Shown here piece by piece: positions 47,541 to 61,822 of a stretch of DNA of 64,000 nucleotides. The DNA comes from Quillaja saponaria (taxonomy: Eukaryota > Streptophyta > Magnoliopsida > Fabales > Quillajaceae). The stretch is taken from NCBI GenBank assembly GCA_029379385.1, contig CM055605.1, forward strand, positions 5,305,001 to 5,369,000. Direction: 5' to 3'. The notes under the pieces are model-generated. The model did not search any database. It saw nothing but the letters and a program-made list of their open reading frames with translations, and was not told the DNA's origin. The translations under genes were made by a program, and so were the position numbers. Numbering within the stretch: the stretch's first letter is position 1; each line of letters begins with the position of its first letter.

Positions 47541-48299
47541 CTTTCAACCAAAGGTTTTAAAGTTCAGACTCCAGAATATTTAGTTAGAATAAAAGGACCC
47601 AATTTTTATATTTATTTTAACTTTCCAAATACACATGTCAAATAATTTATTCGGTGAAATATGAAATATTTATTCTATCAAAATTAAAAATTTATACCGA
47701 CAAGAATTTAGTAGAGTAGCAAGTGAGTTATATTTTTAATTTATAATAAAAATATATGAGAAATTTTAATAAAATAATATATTTTTTAAAGAATTTTACT
47801 TATAAAATTTATTTTGTACAAGTGGATAAAGTCCTCTGAGACTCCTTTACACCATAGTTACCAAATAAGAAGACTGGAAACTATAACACCAGTCATTTCA
47901 TATCATCAAATAAAGGATTCCTTTGCACCAAACAAAAAATTAGACAGAAAGGTTCAAATTACATGTGAAAGAACAAAACCAATCACTGAAGTTTAATTGA
48001 ATCATTTTTCAGGAAAAAACAAATAAATTATAAGTTGTTTTCCTAATTGAAATTGATGCAAATATGTCAGACCCATATCAAAATTTTACTTTCTATAGGA
48101 TTTTGTATGATTAATCACTCCTACAAGACTTACACAGTCAAATCTAAAAACTCAATTCAATCGATTCTTAAATTTCAAACTAATTAAAATGAGCTAAGGA
48201 AATCATTTTCCTACGTTTACATTAATCTAATACGCCATTAAATACAAACCGAAATTTTTATAAATAATCTTCTTGATGTGAATTACTTGCAACTTCTAA
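47541..48299. other. Intergenic upstream of COX17
   Basis: AT-rich, with no gene seen. It probably includes the COX17 promoter and the 3' UTR of the membrane protein gene. Confidence 0.4.
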
Positions 48300-48734
48300 C
48301 TAATCATACTTCTCCATCCATAAGTACACAAGAAAGAAGACCCAAGAAAGGGCCAAAGCTATATCACCAACTGCTTGCCTTGGCCAATCATGGGCAAGAT
48401 CTTCAAGCTTCCTTTCAAAGTAAACTCTCCAAACAGCCATAGAAATATGAAGCAGAACACACCCTTTAGCAAAGAAGCCCTGGAACTCTGTGTCCTTCAC
48501 AAAAGCAACCATGAATAGAAAGAACCCCACTGTGAATAGAAGCAAACCCGAGAAGGAATCTGAAGTTTGAATCAAAAGCTTATCATGAGGGGTTGATCCT
48601 TGAAGCTTAATAGCAGTCTCAGGACCATATCCAAACACAGAAACCTCCTCGGAGTAAAAAACCATTAGAGCTCCACAAGTCAGAGCTACTGCAGAATGCA
48701 GAATACAGATGAGGGTAAAACCAGATGAACACAT
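48300..48734 (-). CDS. Small plant integral membrane protein, four predicted helices
   Basis: A single-exon frame of 144 aa from ATG 48734. Hydrophobic segments lie at about 5-27, 63-81, 88-105 and 121-140. Between the first two is a loop containing GSTPHDKLLIQTSDSFSG. The conserved-looking segment WRVYFERKLEDLAHDWPRQ lies between helices 3 and 4, and the protein ends EKYD. I recall this as a conserved single-copy plant family without an assigned function. The lack of N-terminal basic residues makes a plastid transit peptide unlikely. Leader sequence upstream may be spliced. Confidence 0.8.
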   Translation of the reverse strand: MCSSGFTLICILHSAVALTCGALMVFYSEEVSVFGYGPETAIKLQGSTPHDKLLIQTSDSFSGLLLFTVGFFLFMVAFVKDTEFQGFFAKGCVLLHISMAVWRVYFERKLEDLAHDWPRQAVGDIALALSWVFFLVYLWMEKYD

Positions 48735-50079
48735 TAGTCAAAATCTACAGTAAAGATTTTGTCTTTACTCCTTAATACAGTTGATTTTTGAATCTACGGA
48801 AAACCCAATCCATGATTCCATTGTAGAAGTCCATGAAAGCAGAAGTCATTAATCAGAGCTCGATCTTAGCTTTAAACAAGAAAACCCCTTCAATTTCCCA
48901 TCCATGATTCTTGTAACTTAAGAAACCCAGAAGTACCATTCATCATCACCATGGAGTTTATCCACAGCTTAACCAAGGAGGTGAAACAGAAAAAGGGTTA
49001 TCCAAGGCATAAGTTTCTTTGGGTATATAGGATTGGGATTTGATGGGATTAATATTTAAGCTTCAAATTGATGAGAGGATTATGTTTAGGATAGGAGTTG
49101 AACAAATAAGGAATGAAAATGAGGTTCTTGATATTCCATAAATGGCTTAGAGATTGCTTCCATCCCCTATACAGAAAATTCCATGCTCCTCAGGTTATCT
49201 AGATCCTTGCTTGCTCTGCTAAGCAAATGAAACATCTGTGGGTCATGGACATGTGTCTATGTAATGCAACTGTTAATATTAAAAAGATAGTTTTAGACAA
49301 GTGGTGTAGATATTTTGGCTTTTGTATGGTTGCAGCCTAGCAGGGCCCCTTGTGCTAGTAGTTTCAAGCCACGAAAGAGACTTTGGGGAAAGCTGATTTT
49401 AGATTATTGATTGATTTCTTTAACAAATTCTCTACCCAAAATGTGCTTTCATGCCTTAAATTGAGGGAATTAGTTGATTCCTGAAGGAGGCTAGCATTGC
49501 AGCTTCAGTGAGTATCTTCACTAAAACAATGTGATGCCCTGTTTTATTGAAATCTTGTAGAATAATAGCAAAGTTCAACCACCAAAACTCTTACCATGTC
49601 ATTCCAACCTCAACCCATTATATCTCTAAGATTTGATATAAAGTTTTAAATCGATTGTCAACCTACTCTCATTCACCTGGGTTCCAGGTTTGGGACTAGT
49701 TGTGCCTGAGAAAACTCAACAATTAAGAAGAAAAATTGGGATGATATTCACAAAACTGGAAATTCAAAGTTGTAATTCACTTCCTGATTTGTTTGAGTTA
49801 TGACTTTAAAAAACGCTAAATAATTGTTACTGGATAGTTAATAGTTGCAAATAATTGTGTAGTATATTAGAAAGCAAGCCATTGCGCTTTGTTTTGTACA
49901 CTGGCCCAATGACAACAATCCACATATCACATTATTTGGGTTATACCCTTGCAACTGTCGGTAGCTAAGATTCTCTCAACTAAAAATAGAAAGACTACAA
50001 TCAGACAGTGTTCTATTATACTAAATTACTACAAGGAGAATTACACATTAAGCCCTTTAATTTGGCTTTTCATTTACAT

Positions 50080-50080
<1 letters not shown>
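48735..50080. other. Intergenic / upstream region of the membrane protein gene
   Basis: Includes the likely leader and promoter of the minus strand gene. No other coding frame with motifs was found. Confidence 0.4.

Positions 50081-50111
<31 letters not shown>
50081..50111. repeat. 31-base homopolymeric C tract
   Basis: An uninterrupted run of 31 C, followed by CTCTCTTTC. Such long C/G runs are rare in plant nuclear DNA. It lies about 210 bp beyond the stop codon of the DUF616 gene, in its likely 3' flank. Confidence 0.9.
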
Positions 50112-50113
<2 letters not shown>

Positions 50114-50318
50114 TCTTTCTGAAAAAAGTATTGGAACTTATTTGTAATGGAGACATTTTCAATAAACAAGTAATGTTGATATTAACAATTCCAAAATCTG
50201 TTCAAACTTCCAGCTTTTGATGTATGAATTGAAACAAAAGAATGTAATTTACATTTTTCTTTAAGCCGGTCAAAAAGAAATTAAAAAAAAAGAAGGAAAA
50301 GAGAAAAAAACACTAGAA

Positions 50319-53300
50319 TCAATTGTTGTCTCTACTACCAATGGCTACTTTTCGATGCCGCTTTGAGCCTGATCTCCTATCTCCTCTCCCACGTCTGGGA
50401 GGATTCTTCTTCTGAGACCTATTAATATTATTCGGCATAGCAGGTGGATAACGAATTACAGCAGGAGCTGAAGGAGGCATGTGCTCCAATAAATCTCTGT
50501 GGTATGCCTGAAATTAAAATAACAAAATTGAAGATATACGATTCTCACTGAAATTGAAGAACTTCAAATTTTGTGACAAGAATATGTAAAGGAGAAAAAG
50601 ACTTGAGAAAGTTTTGGTAGGCATAGAATGAATTTGATCATTATAAGCCACAGAAAGAAAAGAAGTGGTTACAATGTTGAAAGTTGAAATAATACCCCCT
50701 AAACAAAATATCTGAGTAAACAACAGACACAATTCATTTGAAAATAAAAGATTGAGAAATAAACATAAACAATTAGCTTCAATGCTCCAGTTAATTTTCA
50801 ATCCACATGAAGATGATAAAGTAAATGCTAACCTGTATCACAAAGTTACGCCTTTCACAATCGAGGAACATATTGATGATCCAATCAACTTTTGACATTA
50901 TTTTGTCTCGTACTGTGGAAAAGCTTAACTGATCCCTGGAAGTAAAACGATCAACTTCGTTGAACCATAGACAGGTAAAGAGGTTTGTAATAGGAATGTG
51001 CTCCCTTATGAGAACACAACCTTCGGGGACATCTGCAGGAACTCAGTGACAAGTGGTAAGCAACACTGTTAATTTTAGGACAGAGAATTAGCCAATATAT
51101 GCACACATAAATACATAGTCTATATTATATACATTGGTTGTTCTACAATAAAACATTTATACATCAAGCTTGCACCTACCGCTTGTTATAGGAAACTTAG
51201 CCCTGGTATAATGTGTTAAACCGTCATACTGTTCATAAAATTGAATCTGGTGATCAATGGTAGCATTATCGTATTTCCCAGCTGCCTTATTAGCTTCAGC
51301 CTCTTCAAACACATCAAAGCGTTTATAGTGTCTTGATATTGCAAAAGTTGCATTTGGACGCCACAAGAACCTGAATGACATGAAAAGCAGTGATAATGAA
51401 GATATTACTCATATACTAGGTACACCCCTTACCTATATAAATCCTATTCAAACATTTTTTATTACATTAATCTGACATGATTAACAGGCTTTCAAAAATA
51501 AAACATTTGGAAAACTGAAACCCAGTCAATTGAAGGTCAGTAGATTTTCACTTCTTTAAGGAAGTAATGCGTACTTTCCAATTAAATTGTGAACAACAAT
51601 ATAAATGCATTAGGAGATATTACCATTGAGCCATTGACACTATTAGCATCTCCAGGAAAGACCATTTAGTGTTTAATTGCAACTTTGATCTGAAACATTA
51701 CTGTTTATTATGTCAACTTCAGATTGTGGCATAAGAACATAAATTGCTATAAGAGGATGATTACTGACAGAGACACGTTCAAGTAAGAAGCACGCACGTG
51801 TACCACAGTGAAGAACAGAGAACAAAGTCCATATAAGACAAGAGTCAAGCAAGAAAATCAAAACTAGGAAGACATAATATTAGATGCCCAATTCAATTAC
51901 TGGATGTGCTGTAGAAGTCATGACATGTTAAGGTACTGATCTGTGATTTCGGAAAAAAAAAAAAAAAAAATTGTACTGCCTGCCAGTTTCCTCAAATCCA
52001 TTCAACTTTGAACATTGTTGCAAAGCATGAAAAGTAAAGTTGGCTACAAAAGGCTGAAACCGCATGACCTGTTGGATGGATGGGTGGCATCCACTTCTCT
52101 TAAATCCCCTGGATTTCTTCAACTAAGGTGTCATAAGACTCAAGTTTCAGCAGACATATTTGAATTCAACTTATAAGAAACATACATCTGAAGGGCATCT
52201 TAGGTATGAACGAATATGGAAGGAAACAAGATAAGGAGTGAGAAGTAATTCATACTTTCTTGGTAAGACATTAAGCCAGGAGGGATAAGGTAGTTATCAC
52301 CCCTAGCGAACTGCCTCCATCCAAAATTAGGTGAAAATGAGATTGTGAATTGGTGCTTATAACTTATAAGTCCAAACAAATAAGCATAATTTAACAATTT
52401 ACACTTTGGCTTACTGGAAATCTGATTTGTGGTAAAAATGGTAACTGTGGTTCGATTTTACTCCTACCAGGTAATGGGAGGTGCAATTCAGTTTAAATCC
52501 TTCACTACCTCACTTTAAACTCCCCATTCACCTTTTTTTCTTTCCTCCTGCTATATTCCTTGCTAACCAACAAACTCCAAAGAGTCTGGAGTCACACTCA
52601 GTCCCGCTCTAAACAAATTATATGATCCAAAGTTGACTTCATCTGTAAGAAGGTCAATACATGAGGAACCAAACTTAATACAATTTGTGGAGATAGGAGA
52701 ATTTGAGTTGATTTATCTAGCTTACTGGTTTCAATGTATGAAAGGCATAAAATGCTAAAATAAAAACGAATTGAAAAAAAAAAAATATTGGGGATATACC
52801 TCTCAAGAATTTGATATGGATCAACAACAAGCTGGAGCTTTCCATCAATCCAAATAGAATATCTCACATTGGGAAAGATTCTATGTAAAAGAAGCTTCGG
52901 AACCTGAAAAAATAAATAAAAAATTCCATGTAATGTTTTAATGCTTTACAAGCAATTTCCATCACAAATCCTCAGATCCTTGCCAAACAGAGGACCCAAA
53001 AAAAATCCTATTCTACAGATCTTGAGAGAAAACGCCACAAGAAATTGTTAATCTAATGGAAATCACCAAGAGGATGCATACATCAGGAAGAAGGGGGTAG
53101 GGATGAACAGACAATGAATTTAGCTTGTACCAAAAAAAAAGAATTTAGCCATTATCTTTGAAGTTGCAAGCCTAAACAACATAAAATGGCATGACTTATG
53201 ATGTACTATACAGGAAAAGACTGTTGCATAAACATCTACAGCCGATGACCAGGACCACTCTCACACATGTACCGTTAAATTCCCTTCTGTGAAAGTTACC

Positions 53301-56062
53301 ATCCAAAGACATTGATAGATACAGAATAAGCCAGGTGAAAAGTTTACATTCAATCCACTACTATCAAGTTCTAATCCAATTGAATCAGGGGGCCACAAAA
53401 AATGTATATATACCCATTAATGTCAAAGCCTCAAAGAATGAAAGAAAATAATATCAGATCCTCCTACAATTCCAATTTTCTTTATTCAAGTGTTCACTTA
53501 TTATAATATACTTATTTGAATCATATATAGAGTGCCAAAATAATGATAAGTAACCAGTTTTACATATTGTTGAGCCCATTACCTAACATGGTGGTGGAGC
53601 ATGATGGTTTAAAAAGTCAATGGTCCAAGTATAAATAATCTCCATTTTTCAGAGTTACTCAATTATTATGTCCTTATAGCTGTTTTCTATCTAATTAGTT
53701 CAGCTTCTTGGTCCCCATGCAATTGCGCTTAAGGGGGAATAACTTGGTGTTCAAGTTAGTATACATAATTAGGCCAATTCCTGACAGCTTAAGCTTACAA
53801 AAGTCTTATTAGGTAGGTTAGAACATGAAGGCAATATGGAAATTACTTAACAGCACGCATCTAGCATATTCTAGTCTAGTGCATAAAATAAGTATAATGC
53901 AACTAAATGAGCTGCATCAGTAAAGAAATGAAGGAAAGAAAGAAAGAAGTATTCAAAAAAAAGTAACCTTTCCATTACGACGTGCATCTGCATAAGGTAC
54001 ATTACGAACAACAATAATTTTCCATAACCCAACCCTTTTGCTGCTGTCCAAGATACTAAAATTCTTCATATACGTCTCTGTTTCTTCATCAATGAACATA
54101 TAAAATGGAACTTTTTCCCTAGCTGCCTCACTGATGTTCTTGGGCTGCTGTACAATGTCATAGTTTCCTAGCAAAACCACAATTATGAGGAACAAGAACC
54201 AGGCTAAAGAAAAGAAAATCAATACAGCGTATATTTCATAAGCTCAATATACCAAATATGGCTGATGCAACAATGACCTCATGAAACTGCTTCAACTCCA
54301 TAAGGTCTGCTTCATCAATGTCAAAACCAGTCTGGCGACCAGGTGTGTTTCCTTTGACAAATCTGATAAAGATAGGCACCAGCCCGAGGAACGTAAGAAA
54401 AAAAGGTGGTAAATATTGATACTTGCTACAGGGTATCATATTAGTGCACAACTTCATTCGGGAAATATCTTCATGGAGTATTAAGAAAGGACAGCTAAAA
54501 ACAACAAATGAAAATGAAACTAACCCACAATGCACTTTCATGGACTCTTTTATATCAAAACCATCACTCCGCTCTTTCAGAGATGGATATCCCCCAAAAT
54601 CAGAGCCACCATGTGGTTCGGTTTCAACTGGATTTTCATCATGCACATACGTCAAATTATGAAGCACTGGTGATACTGATGGAGCACTTGGCATGCTGGC
54701 TATAGCCTGCTCCACTGGGATGTAACATACAGGGCATGCTGAAAATGAAGCAAACAGCTACAAAATTAAGAGAACACTCTGCCGTGCCTTAGTTATATAT
54801 TATTATATTGTTTATATAGTCATGTCCATATGTTGATAAATGATAATTTATAGCATCTTCTGCTGGAAAATCAAAATAAGTGCTTTTTTAAAATTTTGGA
54901 AAAACAAATAAACGAGTTTAAAATGAAAAACTCAAACTTACGGCGTGGTCCAATCCTTCTTCTGTAAGCTGGTGGTGGAGGCGGAAATGCAAAATTGTCA
55001 CATGGATGACTCATTGGATGAACATAGCTTGTTATGTTAGTAGTATCAGAAACAACGGGTGATGGGTGAGTATTAAGACGATGTGAATTTCTTCTTGAGG
55101 AATTCCCTCCAGAAAAATTATCATCCCCCAATCTTTCTTCATCTTTAGGAAGATTTGATATTAGAGGAGTACCAGGTACACGGTAAGGATCTATTTCTTG
55201 AATATGCCTAGTCATGTTTGAACCAGCAGTTTCTAGTACAATATAGAGAAAACTCAATAAGCAATAGTAAAGCAGAGTCATAAAACTAACAAGCCAGTGT
55301 GAAGTGTGTCTCAATCAATCGAGCTTAACTATAATAAGTAAATAGTAAAGCAGAGTCCTAATACTAACAAGACATTACCAAGTGTACCTTAACCAACTGA
55401 GCTTAACTAAAATAAGTAAATGGTAAAGATGATCCCCAAAACAAACAAGCCAGTATAAAGTGTGCAGCAACCAACCGAGCTACATCTTCATAATCAATAA
55501 CTGAAGAGAGGATAACTCTGGTTTTTATCTCAACCTCCAGAACTACAGGTATAAACAGAAGATAGTGCATTATACTATATGACATCTGATGGACAGGAGA
55601 TATTATAGTTAAAACCACAATATCCTAAGTACATCTTTCAGTTTCCACATTTTATATATATCTTTTTAATCAAAATTCAAATTACACCCACACCAAGTAG
55701 AACTAGAGGTGCCTAAGCGTAGGCATGATCATCGCTAGCAGTCATTCCAATTCTCAAGTCTGTGTGAACAAATAAAAATATATCATGAGAAACGAACATA
55801 GACAAGAAGACAAACCTTTTTGAACTGTAAAGGAACCGAAAATAAAAACTAAAAGAGCAAGGACAACCATAAGAAGCATTGCCACCCTTCGTCTACATCG
55901 ACATCGGAAAATAAAAGGGGGAGACCGTTCCTTTTCCCTTGAACTAGAAAGAAGAATCTTTGAAGGCCTCCGCGGAAGCACAGGTGTTTGTGAGACACCA
56001 TTTTGTAGATGTAGCAGCGATCCGTAACTCCCTGTGCGTATGCCCCATGACCCTCCAGTCAT
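50319..56062 (-). CDS. DUF616 / MUCI70-like putative Golgi glycosyltransferase
   Basis: Nine exons in descending order: 56062-55816, 55232-54942, 54738-54525, 54362-54253, 54167-53968, 52903-52800, 51370-51180, 51032-50833, 50507-50319. All junctions are in phase, giving 581 aa. A single hydrophobic segment at 60-80, after a basic stretch, indicates a type II Golgi membrane protein. Residues 83-250 are a Ser/Pro-rich stem with a CPVC pair. The DUF616 domain then runs from about 250 to 525: FYMFIDEET, VRYSIWIDGKLQLVVDPY with a DGK in place of DxD, ISRHYKRFDVFEEAEANKA and NLFTCLWFNEVDRFTSRDQ. The last 50 residues are basic. The Arabidopsis relative MUCI70 supports seed-coat pectin production. 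The exact sugar transferred is not established here. Confidence 0.92.
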
Positions 56063-56640
56063 TGTACCTTCAAACCTTCAAATTTGCCTCTCATCGCCTT
56101 ATAGTAGTACTGAAACTCCCACTCTCAAAAATCCCAAGTTATACACCAGAGCTAATCTAAGAATTGACGAACCAACTTCAAATTTGGAAACTACTATCCA
56201 ATCTCAATGCAAACTTCAAATCCACTAAATTCTAAATCACATTGCCGCTACTCAAAAACCCACAATTCTCATCCAAAGTTACGTCCAAAACACCTCCAAA
56301 TCAAACTTCAATTACCAAAACCCACAGTACCTTCTGAGCAATAAGTTCAAAATGTGCGTCAAAACACTACCTTGAATGATCGCCAATGCATCCAGAGAAT
56401 AACACCTTATTTCCGAGTAGGAGAGTTGCACCCACTAAGAGTTTCGACGAAACAAAATTCCGGGTACAGCTTCGTCGATGTATTGCTTGAGTTTTTTATC
56501 GGAAAAGCTCAATTGATTGAGATTTGACAGGAAAGATGGGCTTATCGTGTGAATGGAGGGCAGAAACCTTTAATCACCTGGGATGGGATCGTCGACAATG
56601 GTAACGGAAAGGAAGGAAGCGATGAAACAAGGGATTTCAG
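56063..56640 (-). promoter_or_regulatory. Leader and promoter region of the DUF616 gene
   Basis: A possible leader donor (TTCAAG|GTAGTG, minus strand) is at about 56371, suggesting a 5' UTR intron. No TATA box stands out. Confidence 0.35.
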
Positions 56641-59600
56641 TCGCAGTGGGAGTTGGATGGGCCAACTCACCGGTGGCCTCGAACACGACAAAGATTATGG
56701 CTAAGTTCCATGGATGGGCCAATATATTCTCTCCATTTTTCAAGTAAATTGGCTAATGAATTTATTTTTTACCAAAAACATAAAATACAAAAAATTAAAT
56801 TCCCAATTAATTTTTCAAAAACAAAATATGTAAATACATCCCCATAACACCAACTTCTTTAATTTGGCCAAAAAAAATAAAAAATCATCAAAAGAAGTAA
56901 TATAAAATGAGAGGGGATATTTTTATGAAAAAAAAAATTAAAAAGAGTTGACTTTGTTCAAAAATTACAGTTTTAATTCCATTAATACCCTGTTGCCTAT
57001 TTGGTTTCGTAAGCCAGCTATACCATCATCTTTGTATGCCAAGGAATGTTGATTGTTACCATAAGAGGGATGTGATGGAAACAACGTCCTAATCTCATTT
57101 TTGACAATGCATGGTTAATTTATTTATTTTTAAAAAAAATTGTGAGTTGTTTTCTTCGTCTAATATGTGATTAATTAATTGTAATGTAATATTGTTAATT
57201 ATTAGATTGATAATACATGTTGTATACTGTTTTATAATTGGATTGATATAAATACTATTTACTTATGGTAAGAAAATATTTGTTTAAAATATTTTATGTT
57301 ATTTTAATTTTCTTTTAAAAACAATACACTACGAGTAATTTAGGTAATTATTTTATGAACTATTTCAATAACAATTAAATTAACGGATATAAACAAATGG
57401 TTATTAAGATTTTAAATAGTGTATACAACAATCAATTTGTTATGAACTCGTATACAACTTTAACATATTTTGATAAATATTATTATAACTTAAATCTATA
57501 GACGATTTACTAATATATATTTCTGTCACATAAATAACCAATCAATTTGAAGATTACTAACTTATGCTCATTTTATTTTCTTCTTTTTTTCTAATATTTT
57601 AACAAATTCATCAGCCTCTTTGATGTTTACGTCAATCTTCCTAGATTTCTTTTATTGTCATAGAAATGTATTATAGTTCCTTTAACTTTAAAATTATTAA
57701 ATTATAATGAAATGTTATTATTCGACTTTAACAAAAGATATGGCATGCATTTATATTTGCCAATGTGATCACAATGGCTTTATAAGATTTTATTTTTTTA
57801 AATAAAATAAAATTGCAAAAGTTTTCTATATGACATGAATCATTAGAAGCATGACTAAGGAGAAAATGTTGGGTGGGTTGGGCTTGCAGTTGTATAATGT
57901 CAGGTGGCGAGACAACATTTCTTGAGTGGTAATGATAAAGCCTTATTGAAAATTTTGGAATCCAAATCTTTAAGCCACCGGTGACTGCTTGCTAATGATT
58001 AATGTTGACTGAAATCTTTAAGCTCCAAAGTAAACAAAAAAAATTGATAATTCCTAAGATTATTTACTACTAATTAATTAATAAGATTTCTAATAATTTA
58101 TCTTTATCAATGATATTTTTTATATTACTCTAGTTCTTTTTTTCTTTTTCTCTTTTCCTCCAATAATAGTTTTTGATAATTAGTTTCAACAAACAAATTG
58201 GTCTATGTTTTACAATTAGAATTCATTGTTCCTCTAGTATTTGGATATTTGTCATTTTACCAATTCGACATATATTTTTTCTAATTCTTTCAAACACTGA
58301 GTAATATCAACAACCTATATAAATATATATATATATATTCACTCAAGATCCAATTAATTCCTTGACTATATCTTTCTACCATTAACAAGAAAGATAAAGT
58401 TGGTAACTAACATAATGCAGACCATGAGGGTTTATGATTGTGAGTGAAGAAAATGGTTTACCCAAAATTGTTAGACCACATGCAGACACAAAAAACACAG
58501 ATCCAATTCTAGAGGACCCACTAAAACCATGACCAATAACTTATATAAGAAGGGTCCTCTCATCTACTTTGTTCCTTTGTCATAGGGAAGGAGGGCAAAG
58601 CCATAAATTTCATGAATGAATGAACATGTAGAAAACTGTTCATTATTAATTAGACATGGACAGCTGTTGTTGCTTGCTCGGGGTTAGTAGGGTATAATCT
58701 CTGCAACTAGGTGGGATCACCAAGTGATCACAATGGCTTTCTATTTTTTTTTTATTAGTCTTAGGCCATTCAATATGAAGTCAAGGTGACATCATTACTT
58801 ATTCTTAGTGGTTCTAAATTTGTTGTCTAAATTACACAAAAATAAACAATTTAAAAACTTTATGTTTGCTAGAGTTATAATCTTATTGTGACAGCATTGT
58901 TAATAACAATATATATATATATATATAAGGAAAATGTTTAATATGAAAGAGTATTTAAGACTTTTTCATCTGTCACATTGACATGAGACTATTCATATAT
59001 ATGATAGGATAGCCACAAGCATGTTATCAAAGAAGTGTATGTGAATATAAAATAGGGATTGCAATTTGATTTATTGTTTGTATTTTTTTTGTGTTTAATG
59101 ATTTACAAATTATATTTAACTCCCACGGATTCTTTTCAAATTAATTAGCATGTATAAAATTATAAAAAAAGATAGACCTAATTTAATTTGGAATTTATCT
59201 AATTTTGTATGAATTTTTTAGTCAAGTCAAATGTAAAATATTCGGATTGAATAATTTTTCAATTTAGTTAAATTTGATTAATTGTCATACTTGATGCGAG
59301 AGAATAAATATTAATCTCATCTCTTAAATAAAATATTTTAAAATTAATTATTATAAGTTAGAACTACATGTGTAAAGTAAAATGTTTAGTTTTAATAAAA
59401 TTTTATTTTTTCACTGAAGTCTCACATTCTTTAAGTGATGACAATTGATATATTTTAAATGAGTTTGTTTAAAGTTTACTTTATTAATAATATATAATAA
59501 ATATAAAATTGAAATATTTTTAAAAACAATAAATTATTTATCATGCAACATAAAATTATGGCTAATTAATATAAATAAAAAATACAAATTTTTATATTTA

Positions 59601-61085
59601 ACACCAACTCGTTACATTAAATTCATTTTAAATTATAATAATTTAGCTTTATTACTTTATAAAAGAAAATTATTACATAAGCCATGAATTTGAGCACCTT
59701 GACCCTTTAAAGTGGCAATTGGCATCATTGAAAATAATTTAGGTTTAACTATCCATTAGTAATTTACTATATACAATTTTACCGTGTGAATATGTGGGAC
59801 CAACACCATAATTACCACGAATTTACCGTGTGAGTGATTGGAGAGTAATTCTCTTCACCAAACCAAATTTATGAATAAGTGGAAAAAGCCAACGGTCTCC
59901 AATGAGCCAAACGACCCCAACCTTTCTCTAAAGTCAGAGAAAAAGTCTCTTCTAATTGACCCACGCTCGTTCAGAGCACGTGACATACACCATTAGTTTA
60001 TTATGTTTTTTTTCTTTTTCCTTTTCTTTTATGATTTGGGAATTGGGGAAGAGGGGGATTGTGGTCAAATGGGAAGGATTATAGCTATGATGTTTTTTTC
60101 TTAGACCAAAGATGTGAAAGAAAGAAAGAAATAATAATCTAGATTTAGTATTAATAAAAAAATTATTTTAACTTTTTTTATGAAATGAGAGAAATAATTA
60201 ATGAGGATATGAAATTATGTATGTGTAAACAGTTTTATTTTTAATTTTTTTTATTAATGATTGCTAATATTAAATCTGAAATTTATTTTATTATTTACAT
60301 ATTCTATAGTGACATGGAAATAAGTTATAAAATAACGGAGTTGAAATAATTGTTAATGGTACGTATTAAGGGTAATTACAAATTTACATTATAAAAATTG
60401 ATTTTGGATCGTAAATTGAGATTTTAAAAAAGATGGTAAAAAGTAAAAAATTTATTTAACTTTTTAGTATAGATGATAGATCTTTAATTAAACTAGTTAT
60501 TTATATGTGTGAGAACGTAAATTTACTCTCAACAAGGACTATAAAGAAGATCCAACAAAAACAAAAAAGATATTCTTGAGTTTTATATTAATTGTTAAAT
60601 CAACTCGTTGTTGGTAAGATAAACATGTTTAATATTTACTAAGCACTAAACAAAAAATTTATCAAGTTAGTAAAGGAGTTGAAAAATAAAATTTATTTAA
60701 AGTGTAATTTACGTTATAAACATTATGGATAATTACATTATCCCATAAATAAAAAGATAAAGTTACACTTTAAATTTGGGGCCAAAATAATCATAAGCAC
60801 CAAAATTTTAGGCCCAAAAATAATCATTAAGTAATAAAAAATTTGGGACCAAAAAGAATCATAAACATTTCACAGCTATGACTTTTGTATTTATACTTTC
60901 CTTAATTGGTAAAAAAAATAAAATTGGAATCTTTTTTTTTCTCCCTAATTAATTAAGCACTGTAAATAAGCTTTCCATTTCTGGGCGCGTGGTAGTGTTG
61001 ACACAAGAAGAATGTCTTCATGCACTGCTGCGTTTTCTCTCTCCTCGGGCTAAGCTGCTGTGCTGGGAAACTCTCCCTCTTCGCA
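56641..61085. other. 4.4 kb AT-rich gene-poor region
   Basis: No ORF with motifs, no tRNA-like fold recognised by eye, and several TA runs. A CACGTG core lies near 59978. Decayed transposons are likely but none could be identified. The right end is the kinase promoter. Confidence 0.45.
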
Positions 61086-61092
61086 TATAAAT
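61086..61092 (+). promoter_or_regulatory. TATA box of the kinase gene
   Basis: TATAAAT in a GC-flanked context. The leader then runs to 61822. A likely 5' UTR intron spans about 61535-61802 (donor AAG|GTTTGT, acceptor TCTTCAG). This would remove several upstream ATGs from the mRNA. Confidence 0.5.
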
Positions 61093-61822
61093 ATGCGCCG
61101 CGACAATAATATATTTTTGTAAAAATTTTATTTTTACATTAAATATGTTTGTTAAATTTTCGATTTTTTCTTAGTCTGAAACTTAATACGTGTCTGTCTT
61201 TCAATTCTATGCGCCCTAGATCCATGGCTTCGCTCTTCAAGCCGGATCAGTTTCTAGGGTTCTAATCTTTATTTCTCACTCCTCTGGGTTTGGGTGCTGG
61301 GAAAAACGCAAAAAGGAACTGTCTTTAAGGTACCAAGAATTGGAAATTTCACACTTGGAAGATTGGGAACTTTTGCTATTTGCATTTGAGGTATTGTAGG
61401 TTTGAATTTGTAAGCTCCTGGAGTTTGAAATAGTGGGATTTAATTGGAAAAGTTCTGCTGCAGAAGGAAATGTCATTCTCAAGTTACCATGTTTTGCTTC
61501 AAGTAGCTCAGTGAAGATTTTCCAGTTTTCTAAGGTTTGTGGTTTGTTAAATCTTCGTAGTTTTACCTTTAGTTAAATTGGAACTCTCTTGAATTTTTAA
61601 TGTGTGAAGTATATTATCCATTTGGTGATTGATGGGCAGATTTTGGTTGAGCTGAACATGGGAGTACTGTTGGAATGTTAAATTGAGCCTTTTATATGCA
61701 CAATTAGGGAGGTGTTTGGTCATTATTGGCGTTGAGAAAGAGGATAGCATTGTGGAAATGCAATTAAGGTGTTGAACATTGATTTGTGAAGTGGGTCTTC
61801 AGGGGGCTGGTGTTGGTACATA

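Noticed and set aside
54423..54705. Plus strand frames opposite DUF616 exon 54525-54738
   Set aside because: They are the antisense of a confidently modelled exon.
56641..61085. Hidden gene in the 4.4 kb gap
   Set aside because: Frames are short and AT-driven, with no motif or paired splice sites giving a continuous protein.
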